This document shows, piece by piece, positions 50,301 through 60,427 of a DNA stretch of 64,000 bases. The notes beneath the pieces are model-generated. The model worked only from the letters and a program-made list of their open reading frames with translations. It did no database searches and had not been told where the DNA came from. The translations under genes and the position numbers were made by a program. Where the stretch lies: positions 1,403,001-1,467,000 of the forward strand of contig JAMKCF010000005.1 in NCBI GenBank assembly GCA_023634235.1, written 5' to 3'. Numbering within the stretch: position 1 is the stretch's first letter; the number at the start of each line of letters is the position of its first letter. The DNA comes from Pisaster brevispinus (Eukaryota; Echinodermata; Asteroidea; Forcipulatida; Asteriidae).

Positions 50301-52614
50301 TACTCATAGTTTTGGAAATCCATTTAAAATTTAAATACTGAGACATGATGAGGCTAGGTTTCAGTAAACTATAAAAAAAATAGCAGTCAGTTTGATTTTC
50401 CAAAATTGAGAATAGATGTTCATTGAAATTCTGAAATGTGGATCACTGCTGTCAGATGGTGTCCCAGAAATCAAAGGACAGAACGTCACTATTTTACCAT
50501 TGATTAAAACAGTAAGGAATGCTATCCCATGAGTTACTGGTAGGTAATTAAAATAACAACAAGCAGTTGTTGGCTTTACAGGGTTATTGGCTCTATGGAT
50601 GTATTCACATTAATGCATATTACAAATTCAACCCACAGGCTTGTATAGCATGGCTAATTCTCATCCGACTGCCAGTTGATCGGTAATAAATTTGGCATGG
50701 TCGGGTAGCATAAAACTGTGTCTCTCCAATTTGGTATTCAAAACGCTACCCAAGATGTGTCTGCACTTGGCGATCAATATTCGCGTGAGATGTCGTCGTT
50801 TTTCTTACTTGCCGTTTTTTATTTGATCACATGACGTGGATGACAACGTGCATTTATAGAAGCCCAATTGCAGTACAGCCCTTGAATGATAAATTGTGTC
50901 CATGGCGTGGAGACGCCGTATAAAATATTCAAGATTGATGAATATTTTTGGGGTTGTGGAATTGGAACGCCTTTAAGGATGAGAGGTTTCTGTGTGGTCA
51001 TATTGCCCTGTAGGTGGCCTGAGGAGCAGTGAAACTAAGACCACTCTAGTTTAATTTGTCCATCTCTACTGTTAGTATCGTCATAGAATGTGACAACTGC
51101 ACAAACATAATGTCATCATCTACACAAGAATTCTCTTTGTGAGTTGCATTGTGGACTGGTCAGTTGGAATTATCTCCTGTTGAGATTGGGAGTTTTATCA
51201 GATCCTTGTGTAAGTTTCAGGATGTATTTACTCATTGTGACTGTTACATGAATGAATAATACGTAATTAGCTATAGCTCGGACTCCTGTTGCTTTGTGGT
51301 AAGTTCATAATACACCCAAAATTGTCTGAAAGAAATTGTCGTTCTGTAAACATAATTTGTGTATCGATGTTTTATGAGGTTTAATGAAGAATCACCCAAT
51401 GATAGATTTTAGTTGTTTAAAATTATGCATTTAAGTGAACTTTTAATTCTCACACAGAAACATGTTCACGGACTGGAGAAATCACATGACTTTTATTTTA
51501 ATAATTTCTTTAAAAGGAAAGTTTACACAGGAGGTACCTATTAGTTTAAATCACAAATTTTAAAGAAGTGCCTACAATAGAAAAAAACTTGTGAAATTGT
51601 CCAGCTGAATAATTGCTGTCTTTTACGAGAAGAACATAACAACTGCAATATGGGTATATGTTTTGTACAGAGCATAATTATCAAATTATGTGTTGTACCT
51701 AAATTATCAAAATATCAAATGGCTTATTTTTTAGAATGGGTACAGTTTTCTTTATTCAGATTTTATTTATTGACTTAAAAAAAGAAGAAGATATTTATTG
51801 ATTGTTTGTCAGTAATACACAGATGGATTTTGCAATCAGCAGTGAGAGCTAATGGGACTAGGTTCCATATTACCATGAGCCAAATATTCCTGTGACTAAG
51901 CTTTGTAGTGATTATTACTTTGTTGGGATGATGCTTCTAAGCATGTAGGTTTTTACCTTGAATGAAGCTTAGGTAATTCCTTCCCAGGTGTGAATCAGAT
52001 TCCTTGTAAATAAATGACTAGTATAAGAAAATGAGTCACACATTAAGGTCAACTACAAGAAATGTGCACTGTATAAGTTTAAAGTTCCTTTTCCGCAAAT
52101 GCTTTTTCATATTTTCACACTCAAGTCTAAAAACTCAATTCTCTGAGTTGACTGATGTTATAGCTCGTCCATGGATGTCTTAAATGTAATGTCAGAAATT
52201 TAAAAATTAAAAATTGATTTTTTTTTTCCACTGAGTTCTCAATGTTTTTACATTAATTTTTTTAAATTTTGAATCATCCAGACAGTTTGGGGATAAAGGT
52301 GAAGGTATGGACCCTGTGAATCTCTAAGGTTCGGTGACATTATGATCTCTGATGTCATGTACACATGGATAGTACTGATTGCAATAAATTGTAAAGTTAC
52401 ATATTAACAGAATCACTCACTAAGCATCTATCATTATGCCTATGTTTAATCCTTTTATACATTCTATGAACCTTCATTTGCATAATTCATTTACATTTTG
52501 TCTTTCAGTTTGGCTAGAGACAATCAGGAAATTGTTTTTTTTTTCAGGAAATGTGACAGTGACTCAAATGAAGGAAATTTATTCAACTTACTTTACACTA
52601 TAATATACTATTTA
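47314..52614. other. Mostly non-coding stretch, with one exon-like segment at 49.4 kb
   Basis: AT-rich, unique-looking sequence. Apart from the minus-strand candidate at 49259-49439, I saw no supported gene, RNA or repeat. An AT-rich TTATTATTATTG tract lies near 49818. Confidence 0.4.
49259..49439 (-). CDS. Possible terminal exon, unknown protein
   Basis: On the minus strand GGGTTTGCTATTCTACAG is a good acceptor (its AG is the complement of 49440-49441). The frame after it reads LGDGTAKFYTTGNKNGCFSI, then SLNDKSCEWQSQYAKHEL, and ends ISKTSTLIH with TGA at 49261-49259. Codon use is balanced and GC content is higher than the flanks, which favours real coding sequence. The family is not identified; a DGTxxFYxxGN pattern occurs in some cilia- and sperm-related domains, but I do not rely on it. 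Confidence 0.4.
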
Positions 52615-52781
52615 GGGAATAACAGCGTGGGGAGCCGATCTTCACTGCATGGTAATGACAGGGTTGGTGGCTGGCTGCTGTTAATGGACTGAGCTGAAGA
52701 CGAGGTCTATTAACAGCGGCCAGCCACCAACCAAGGTCAATACCAACGCAGTGAAAACCGGCTCCCCACACTGTTATTCCC
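52615..52781. mobile_element. Foldback MITE, 167 bp hairpin
   Basis: Ends GGGAATAACAGCGTGGGGAG and CTCCCCACACTGTTATTCCC are inverted repeats. Pairing continues through GGTTGGTGGCTGGC / GCCAGCCACCAACC and CTGTTAAT / ATTAACAG to a short loop. The whole element can form one long stem. Confidence 0.88.
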
Positions 52782-53388
52782 ATTAATAAATACCTTTAAT
52801 GCAGAAAAGGTACATGTACAAATTATCAGAATAATATTTTTTTTTAATCCACTGTTTTTTAAAGAAATGTTCTACCCATCATGTTCAAGGGCCACTCCTT
52901 AGGCTGTTCAACATTTGCATGGCACCTAATCTATTACACAACTTCTTAGGCATATTTTCAAGTACCAAACTATGAGCTTCGAAAACTAAGACTCACCATA
53001 AATAGAAATACTTTGGTTGGTGTTAAATGCTTTGCATTGTGTTGGTCTCATGCATGTACATGTACCAGCTACCTTAAATTGATACATTTTCTGCGCGTAT
53101 GCCTACACGTGCTATGCGTGTGCAATACGCACAAAGAAAACAGTTAATTTGAAAGTTCCCCGCACAACAAGGATATTGTGCATAACAATATGCTTGTTTA
53201 GGGGCAATTTATTCGCTAGTTCACAGTTCCGGTCTTTATATGACATGTTAATACACCCCACGCGACCAGTTTTCGACCAATCAGAGTGCGTAAACACTTC
53301 AAGGTATTTATTAATTCAATATAAAGCCTTCAGGGTCTACTTGAGTAATTTTTCAGTAATAACTGGAGATCGTCTTGATGCGATAACA

Positions 53389-53428
53389 AGATAATAATAA
53401 GAAGAAGAAGAAGAAGAAGAAGAAAAAA
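53389..53428 (+). repeat. (AAT)n/(AAG)n microsatellite
   Basis: ATAATAATAAG followed by eight or so AGA units and an A run. Confidence 0.95.
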
Positions 53429-53569
53429 ACCCACACTACACAAAAATAATAATATAGCAATATTCCAAAACAGCAAATATGTAACTATATGTAAATACTG
53501 TAGGATTTTTGACAATTGTTAGGTAATAGCAGTAATAACAGTTAATATAATCACAGATTAACACAATGC

Positions 53570-53945
53570 TCAACAGATGAACAACAGAATATTCTCAGAA
53601 ACCAAGTTTTCAAATAACTCGTTGTAGTTGTACAGAACTTGGCCCACATTACAGTACTTCTCTGTAGTACAGATGTCTGGCCACACCTTGGTAGAGCTGT
53701 AGCATATCCTCCTCATGCGTTGTCTATTCCCGTTCATAATAGTCACAAGCTTTTTCAAAATTGTTGCGTAATGTAGAGTGTCGTTTGTGGTAGCACCATG
53801 TGATAATCTCTTTGAGAAGTCTTGGCTTTGAAAAGAGCCTATAATTATACGATTCACCTGATGGAAGGTCATCAAATTTAAAGAGAGTCAGCCTAACCCC
53901 CTTAAAATGTAACTTGTTTTTTAATGAACAAAACAGCACTCTCAA
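53570..53945 (-). pseudogene. Coding-like segment with overlapping frames, possible degraded exon
   Basis: On the minus strand one frame reads FKFDDLPSGESYNYRLFSKP and then RLLKEIITWCYHKRHSTLRN up to an in-frame TAG (53724-53726), after which THEEDMLQLYQGVARHLYYR continues. A second frame is open over 53570-53875 and ends NYNELFENLVSENILLFIC. Protein-like composition in two frames, with a stop, suggests an old exon broken by a stop or frameshift. No family recognised; chance is possible. Confidence 0.25.
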
Positions 53946-55470
53946 AAAGAATTTGAAGTTAAAATGTGTCTCCCAAAATGCACATAGTTTAAATTAGTAA
54001 TAAATAAACTATACAAAATTTGCTGTATTAAAACTTCTACTTGAATTATGCATTGCATATGGTTTAGGAAGTGTATGCTTACAAATTGCTTTATAATGAC
54101 ACATTATGCAGTTTCTTGTTGATCTGGCTCATTGACCCAGAATAGATGTCACCATTAATTGCTGAACAAACCAGGCATACCGTTATTGTTAGGGCTGATC
54201 TTGCCTACAGCTTTGTCATCTTAACATCATGTTCATGGATCTTGTTTGACAAGTAAATTATTGTGTTGTACCCAAAGCTATTCCTTAAGGTTTATCAGTT
54301 GAAAATTTGACTACAATCAGTCTCACATACTTGGGAGTACAAAATGTTTGATATATCAGTTGGGTGATCCAGTAGCATTAGAGATATTTGTATAGGTGGT
54401 CTATTTAGATGTAGTACATGGCATATCTCTGGCTTTTATAAACAAACATCTATAGGCCTCTCAGAATAAATAGACACTTGCGTTCTTGTGACTGGTTCCA
54501 TCTTGAAATTGAATGAAATTACCGATGACTCATGCATGTTCATTGTTTGGACACTACAACCTTTGGAAATAATTGTAATGTGTGTTTAACTTCAAGTTCA
54601 TATAATCATAATGAATTATCTTGATTGTTTATCTAACTTGGCATTGACCGTTGAATAATTGTTAATGTCAAGTTTCAAGCTTGTTAAGTTTGTAAGAAAG
54701 AAAATAAGAAATAATATTCTACAAATAGACTACTCTGGAGAAATATTTTTGTTCACATACATTGAACAAATTTACTCTCCTGAAACTTTGCTAGGAATTT
54801 AACTCTGTGTGGTAAACAATCCAATTGATATTAGCCACAAAGTATGCATCCAGATAAAGTAATCTTGTGAGGTCAAGAATACTGATATTAGATGAGTATT
54901 ATACGTGCACAAATAGCTAGGATTGGTTTAGAAGTCAGGTTGCTGTTAGGATACGTAAGACCTTTTGCCTACTGAAATTGACTGCTGTATTGGGGACCCT
55001 TTAGGAATATCATTCTCTGTCTATGATAAACTGAAGTTGAATCCAATTCAAACTAATCAAATTCTACATGTTTATCACCTACAGTCTGAGTGTAGATCCT
55101 ACCACATTGTACCTTGAGCTCCTACTAAAATTCAAGATAAAAAAAATGTGTCAAAGTTTGCATTTTCTTAAAAAAAGATACTTACATTTTTATTTCATTA
55201 GTTCTTTGATGTAAACCACCGGTTAGCCCTCAAAATAACTATTTAGAGAAGATGGTAAAGAAATGTTAAGTAACAGATGTGCGCATTTAATGTAGGCCTA
55301 CAGTTTAGGTAGAACTGAAAAGCACATGCAAGACTCTGGTCTGGAGAAGGATTTGTTTTTTGAACCAGGTGTACAAAACAGAATGGTATGGCAAGATACC
55401 ACATGCTGATCCTCAAAGAGCTTATTCATTTGCAGAGTTTATTTACTCCCCCGCATTTTTATTACTGTAA

Positions 55471-55980
55471 AGAGGGGCTCAAAATTAAGTTTTGTGCTGC
55501 ATTCTTTTTCCAATAGATAAGAGTCTTTATGAAAATGGGAAAAAAGTATTACTAAGTCTCTAACCTCAGGTTAAAGTGGTGTAAAAAGCCACTGAGTTTG
55601 ACACCCTCATCACAATTGTTTTCAAAATCCAAATTTTGTTGATGATGTCACATTTCAAATATATGGTCTGTAAATTTTTGTGCAGAGAATATTTACTTCA
55701 TTCCTGAATTTTGATGATATTCAATCAAAACGGCATAGAATTTGACCTTTTGACTGTTGCAAAAATTTCTCATTGGAATGTACAGACCCACTTATTCATG
55801 ATGTCAAATGACGTCATGTTTCAAATTTCGTTCTGAAAGAGAATAAAATAAAATGACATTTAACACCATTTTATTGGGACGTTAGAGACTTGTAACAGCT
55901 TTTTCCCACACTTTCATGAGGACTCTATTTACTGAAATATGAGTGCATCACAAAACTGAATTTGACCTTGGAGCCCCTCT
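55471..55980. mobile_element. Inverted-repeat element with AGAGGGGCTC ends, probable TTAA target
   Basis: The left end (GTAA)AGAGGGGCTCAAAATT and right end AATTTGACCTTGGAGCCCCTCT(TTAA) are inverted repeats. AAGTTTTGTG / CACAAAACT lies next inward. TTAA is intact on the right and reads GTAA on the left, which would fit a TTAA-targeting element with one mutated duplication. The interior contains TGACGTCA at about 55809. Confidence 0.65.
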
Positions 55981-56257
55981 TTAAACATTAAAAAGAATGT
56001 TGCTAATGAAGTTCATGCCATGAAGGCAATTTCACTGGACTGTAATTTCATTAAGGTCTACACATATAAATGAAAATATGTAAGTGTGCTGATTTATTCA
56101 AATGCACCTTTCCCTGTCACTGCTTGTTAACTATTGACTTATTCAGAGAACATCATGAGAGGGGTTGACGTCATTACACGGACATCCATCTGGTGTGAAA
56201 ATTAGAAAGCTGACAGTAGAGGGCGCTATACATGTATATGTGTGTGTCAGTCATAAC

Positions 56258-57317
56258 CACAGACATATAATACCTATGGACCGACAGCACCTATGGAAAT
56301 CAACGTCTGGATACTGCATTTTTGACAGCACCCGACCATACCCAAACCATGGGCAAAATCCGCGAAAACGCAAGCGAAAACACGTGTAAAGCAATGGGAG
56401 AGTGGGTAGATGATGATAGAAAAGTTGTGTTTTAAGGGCGAAAAATTCACCAACAGACTTGGAAACAATGTTAAATCAATTTAACTAGATACCTTTTCTC
56501 ACGTTAGTTGCTTGCTGTTTCTCCGCTTTTTACTGAACTTTCTCCAAAACGATAAAAGTAGGAGGAATTATTCTTCATATCAATAAAAATTGTTTGTCAC
56601 ACACTTTCTGGCCATAGTGCGTTGGTGCGTGTTTTGCATGGGCGCTGATGAAGCGTACTGCCTACAATGTAGATTAACGTGCTGCTAATATACGCGATTG
56701 ATTGGTGCGCATTCCACGAGAGCGTACCCAAAAGATGCCATAGGCGTGCATGCAAGGCGGGCCGGAGTGTGGACAATTTTATGTTATAGATCGAGCTCAG
56801 TAATTCTTTCCCGAAAATTAAGTTATAGACATGACGTTTTATACGGTTAAACCTCAACGCCCAATATTTGTAAACGGCTGTATGGAATGTTCATGAAGTG
56901 TGGTATCTTAAACTTTAAGGTGAAAAATTGACTTTTCACAATGAAAATGACATGAACGTGTAGAAAGTGACAGTCCTGTAGGCCTTGGCGTATGCTAGAT
57001 GTAAAACAATTTTGTTTACAAATTTTAAAGGTTTCCTCCCCAAAAATCAGCAAAAGCCAATCAAACAACTTTTTGATTACTCCAGTTATTATAGGAATTT
57101 CCTAAAACTCATCACTTAATTTACAATCCATCATCGGGTCAATATCTCCTGAAAATTCAGAAAAAGTCCATGAAAATGAGACCACTGCCTCGCGGCTATG
57201 CCTAAACATGTAAAAAAAGTGTTGACTCCAGTCGTCTTCACTTCTGCCCATAGTTTGAGAAAATCCAAAATTTCAGTTTAGCGCCCCCTGCTCTCTGTCT
57301 ATAGGTACATGTCTGTG
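56258..57317. mobile_element. hAT-like non-autonomous transposon, 1060 bp, exact 8-bp target duplication
   Basis: GTCATAAC flanks both ends exactly (56250-56257 and 57318-57325). Terminal repeats are CACAGACAT (56258-56266) and ATGTCTGTG (57309-57317); the similarity continues as TACCTATRGAC...GACAG inward. No transposase recognised inside; open frames are short. Confidence 0.87.
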
Positions 57318-57325
57318 GTCATAAC

Positions 57326-58336
57326 ACAAAGAATTGACAGTTTGTATGGGTCTGTTGTAAGCCAGCCACAACAGTTTTTTGTTTTTAGTTAAGCAGTGTA
57401 CATGATTGTACAACCTTAGGAGTATGATTCAGAATAACAGTAATAAACCAAGAACTTGTTTTGGAATTGTAGTAGTTTGACCTATATTGATAGCAGTGTT
57501 GAGGAAACAACATGTTAGCAAAATTCCTAGTACCTCATAACAAATTTTTTCTATTCCTTCCTGCATAATGTAGTATGCATAGCGGGTAACTAATTAACAT
57601 GTTTTCAATTCAAAGGGGTTTCCCTGATACTGCGTGAGCAACTTTTCATTATCTTTTTTTAGAGTGACTTTAACATTTGTCTGCATTTATAATGTTAGCG
57701 AAAAGATATTTTTGTTTCTTGCTAATTATGTTGCCCAAAGCGAGAATTTGGGCATTTATTATGTATGATATAATGGAGAGCACCAACGGCAGTTAGATAA
57801 AATGATCAGTGATTTTTGTCTTGTCAAATTAGCAAGTCTCCTTCTGTGGTTGATTTTCAATTGTTTCACTTTGTTTCTATGATGAACAGAGGTAAAGCAA
57901 TTGCCGCAAAAAAACAGCACCAGCGTGAATGGATACAGTTCTAGTCAACCGTCATGACAGTTATTGTTAATCATGTTGTGATGCAAAAGTTCATGCAAAA
58001 TGTTGCCACGCATGTGCAGTATGGAAGATTTTGCACAGGACATTGTTCAATAGCATTGGTTGCTATGGGAGTTTATTGAGTGTGGTGCACCCAAGGCTAA
58101 ATGCTAAATATTCAAAAATATTTTAAGTCTCCCAGCCTCTTGAAAACCAACCAAACATATTTTCGGACAACTAAACTTCCAATTTCTTTTCAATTGTTGG
58201 AAGGTCAGCCGTTAGAAATTTTTGCTAATTACCCCAGAAAAAAACACCCCGAAAATGTGCTTTTCCCCAAACCGATTTGCTGCCAGTTTTTGTGAAGAAC
58301 TTATCCACTTCCCAAGCCAAATAGGACCAACTTTAA
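57326..58336. other. Non-coding stretch
   Basis: AT-rich, no gene recognised. GTGTGGTGCACCC at about 58080 recurs at 59934, on the far side of copy B, so both may belong to a wider repeat. Confidence 0.4.
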
Positions 58337-58481
58337 AGGGGCACACCGGCTTCATTGGGCTATTTGGGCTATAAAATAGGCTAACATATGACTTCAAAGG
58401 TCTTCCAGGAATGGAGAAGAACGGTTCCTAAAAGAAACCATCAAATTTTGCCGTTTTCGAGCATTTAAAAAAAACCGGAGG

Positions 58482-58529
58482 TCACGTGATTTATCCGAAC
58501 CAAAAAAGTGGTTCGGATAAATCACGTGA
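58482..58529. repeat. Perfect hairpin, 21-bp arms, with two TCACGTGA sites
   Basis: Arms 58482-58502 and 58509-58529 are exact reverse complements around a 6-base A-rich loop. Each arm contains TCACGTGA, the palindromic E-box bound by USF/MITF/TFE-type bHLH factors, and GGTTCGGATAAAT. Confidence 0.95.
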
Positions 58530-59293
58530 TCTTCGGAGTTAGTTTTACTTCCAGCTGTATAAAAGTAAATTACTGAACCAAATTTAAACCTGTTTTTTTA
58601 CAATTATTCATGAGTATTTGACAAAAAAGACTATGTATTCAGATTATTGATACAATTTGTAAATAATGATGAAAAATCGAACGTAAGATTCGCATTCAGA
58701 GAGTCCGTGCAACCGAAGCGTGTTTTATGGCGCACCGGCGTAGGAGCTAGCGGAGCGTAAACCTTGGGGCATATCCCGTACAGCCGGTGCCGTGTCTCGT
58801 GGGGCAGGAGAGACAAACCCCGAGGGTATCAACTCCCCAGCTTGCCGGTCTAGCCGTGAGCTCGGGAGCTTGTCGGAGGGGTAGGGAGCCAGACCAACAA
58901 TTACGGGTTTTTTTACGAGGATTTTAGTCTGTACCCCTAGCTATTATCTCCTAACTGTTGTAACGTGTTGCCTGCGCTACACACGTGGGACGACGACGGG
59001 GAATGTTTAACCCATACAGCTGGTCTACTTCTATGATAGCTGCACAATGTCCACCCCCCCCCCCCCAAATTGCTGCTTTTGCTGGCTTTCCCTTTGGATT
59101 TATCGTGTGTTTTTTTTACTTTTTATTTTTCGTTGGACCACCTTCTGGGTGTTTTTCCTTGCGATGTTTTTTGTACCGATCCTTGGTTGTCAAAGAAATG
59201 TTCTCCATTGCAAGTAAGTTCGTCTATGGAGGTCTATTTTACCTCCATGGTTCGTCCAGTTCGTTGTACACAGAATACAGGTTGGGGTGCGTT

Positions 59294-59363
59294 TTCGCGG
59301 TCGTAACCAATAACTGTTTCAATGGCAAGTTCAACTGAAACAGTTATTGATTACGACCGCGAA
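59294..59363. repeat. Near-perfect hairpin, 28-bp arms
   Basis: Arms 59294-59321 and 59336-59363 are reverse complements with one mismatch (GTAACCAATAACTG against GTAATCAATAACTG) and a 14-base loop. Lies inside copy B. Confidence 0.93.
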
Positions 59364-59774
59364 CGGACTTCGACTAGGACTGACCATAGAGCAAGGAACG
59401 TTGCTCTAGTAAAGTAGTATGGACTGACGTCCGTTTATGTCTGTTTTTTATTTACACGTGAATTTGTGCTTGATAGATATGAAGTCTGGATCTTCATGCC
59501 TCGCCATTGTTATAATTAGTACATAAACAGAGCACCAGTCTACTTACAACATTGCGCAACATTGTCACGTAAACTTGACAGTTGCAACGGCTGGAAAAGC
59601 GTATAAGCTGACCTTTGACCGCGTTTTGTTTTTTCACATTTTTCGTTAATTACGTGATATTTTGATGATTTTATTTTTACAACAACCATTTAAAAATGAT
59701 TGCCTGTCATTCCACATCACTAAACTAGGTAAACAGTAAGCCGGTGTGTCCCTTTAAAGTCTAATTTTATCCAG

Positions 59775-59870
59775 TCTCCTCAAAAGTTGAAGCACAGAAC
59801 CCCAAGGTTCGGATAGATTGTTATGTTTACACAATCTATTAATTGCCTGACCCCCAAAACATTATCATTC
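59775..59870 (+). repeat. Short interspersed repeat shared with 22220-22320
   Basis: CAAAAGTTGAAGCAnAGAACC and ACACAATCTATTAATnnCnTGACCCCC occur in the same order at both places. Confidence 0.75.
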
Positions 59871-60194
59871 AAAAGTAACTGTGGGTTTACAAAAAATGAT
59901 AATTAGCTTGGGCTAGAATTTGGGCCTATTTAGTGTGGTGCACCCCTATACCTAAAGTTTTTCTTGAAGCACCCCCTCTGTTGGCAGCATATTGACCATC
60001 CAGCCAGAATGTGTTGTACATGTTTAGTGTCAGAGCCATGCAGTATGTTGTGTGTTGTGTCATAGTACAAAATATTGAGGGCATTTAATTGGTCAGCTTG
60101 GTTCACTACCCAAGGCTGTGATTTACACTCAGTAATGGACTTTATCTGTTCAGTTCATAAACCTCTATACTGTATTTCTTCAATCTTCAGGCAG

Positions 60195-60427
60195 TTGTCA
60201 AAAATATACTGTTTCTTTTGAGTCTCATTAATATTGATAAGACAATTGAAGAAATGCAGATTTTAAAGAACAATAAGACAGTTAAGATAAATCTTGGAGG
60301 AGTTAATTGCATAAAGAAGGCGCCCAAGCCTATCTCAGCAGTTAAAGATAGGACTAAAAAGCAAGATTCAAAAAGGCAAAAAATTAAAAAACTGAAAACA
60401 ATAACTTTTGCTCACAGAAAGATTTAG
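60195..60427 (+). CDS. Possible terminal exon of an unidentified lysine-rich protein
   Basis: ATTTCTTCAATCTTCAG (AG at 60189-60190) is a fair acceptor. The open frame then runs to TAG at 60425-60427 and includes TIEEMQILKNNKTVKINLGG and KKAPKPISAVKDRTKKQDSK. The tail is strongly basic (KRQKIKKLKTITFAHRKI), as in many nucleolar or RNA-binding proteins. No family recognised, and A-rich sequence can imitate Lys-rich coding sequence, so this is tentative. Confidence 0.3.

Larger units (their letters stand above)
58338..59754 (+). mobile_element. Inverted-repeat element, copy B, with two internal hairpins
   Basis: Terminal repeats AGGGGCACACCGGCTT (left) and AAGCCGGTGTGTCCCT (right) are flanked by TTTAAAG on each side. 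The target duplication could be TTAA (piggyBac-like) or the 8-bp palindrome CTTTAAAG. It shares its order of blocks with copy A (20753-22995). It contains a perfect 21-bp-arm hairpin (58482-58529) and a 28-bp-arm hairpin (59294-59363). No transposase recognised. Confidence 0.82.
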
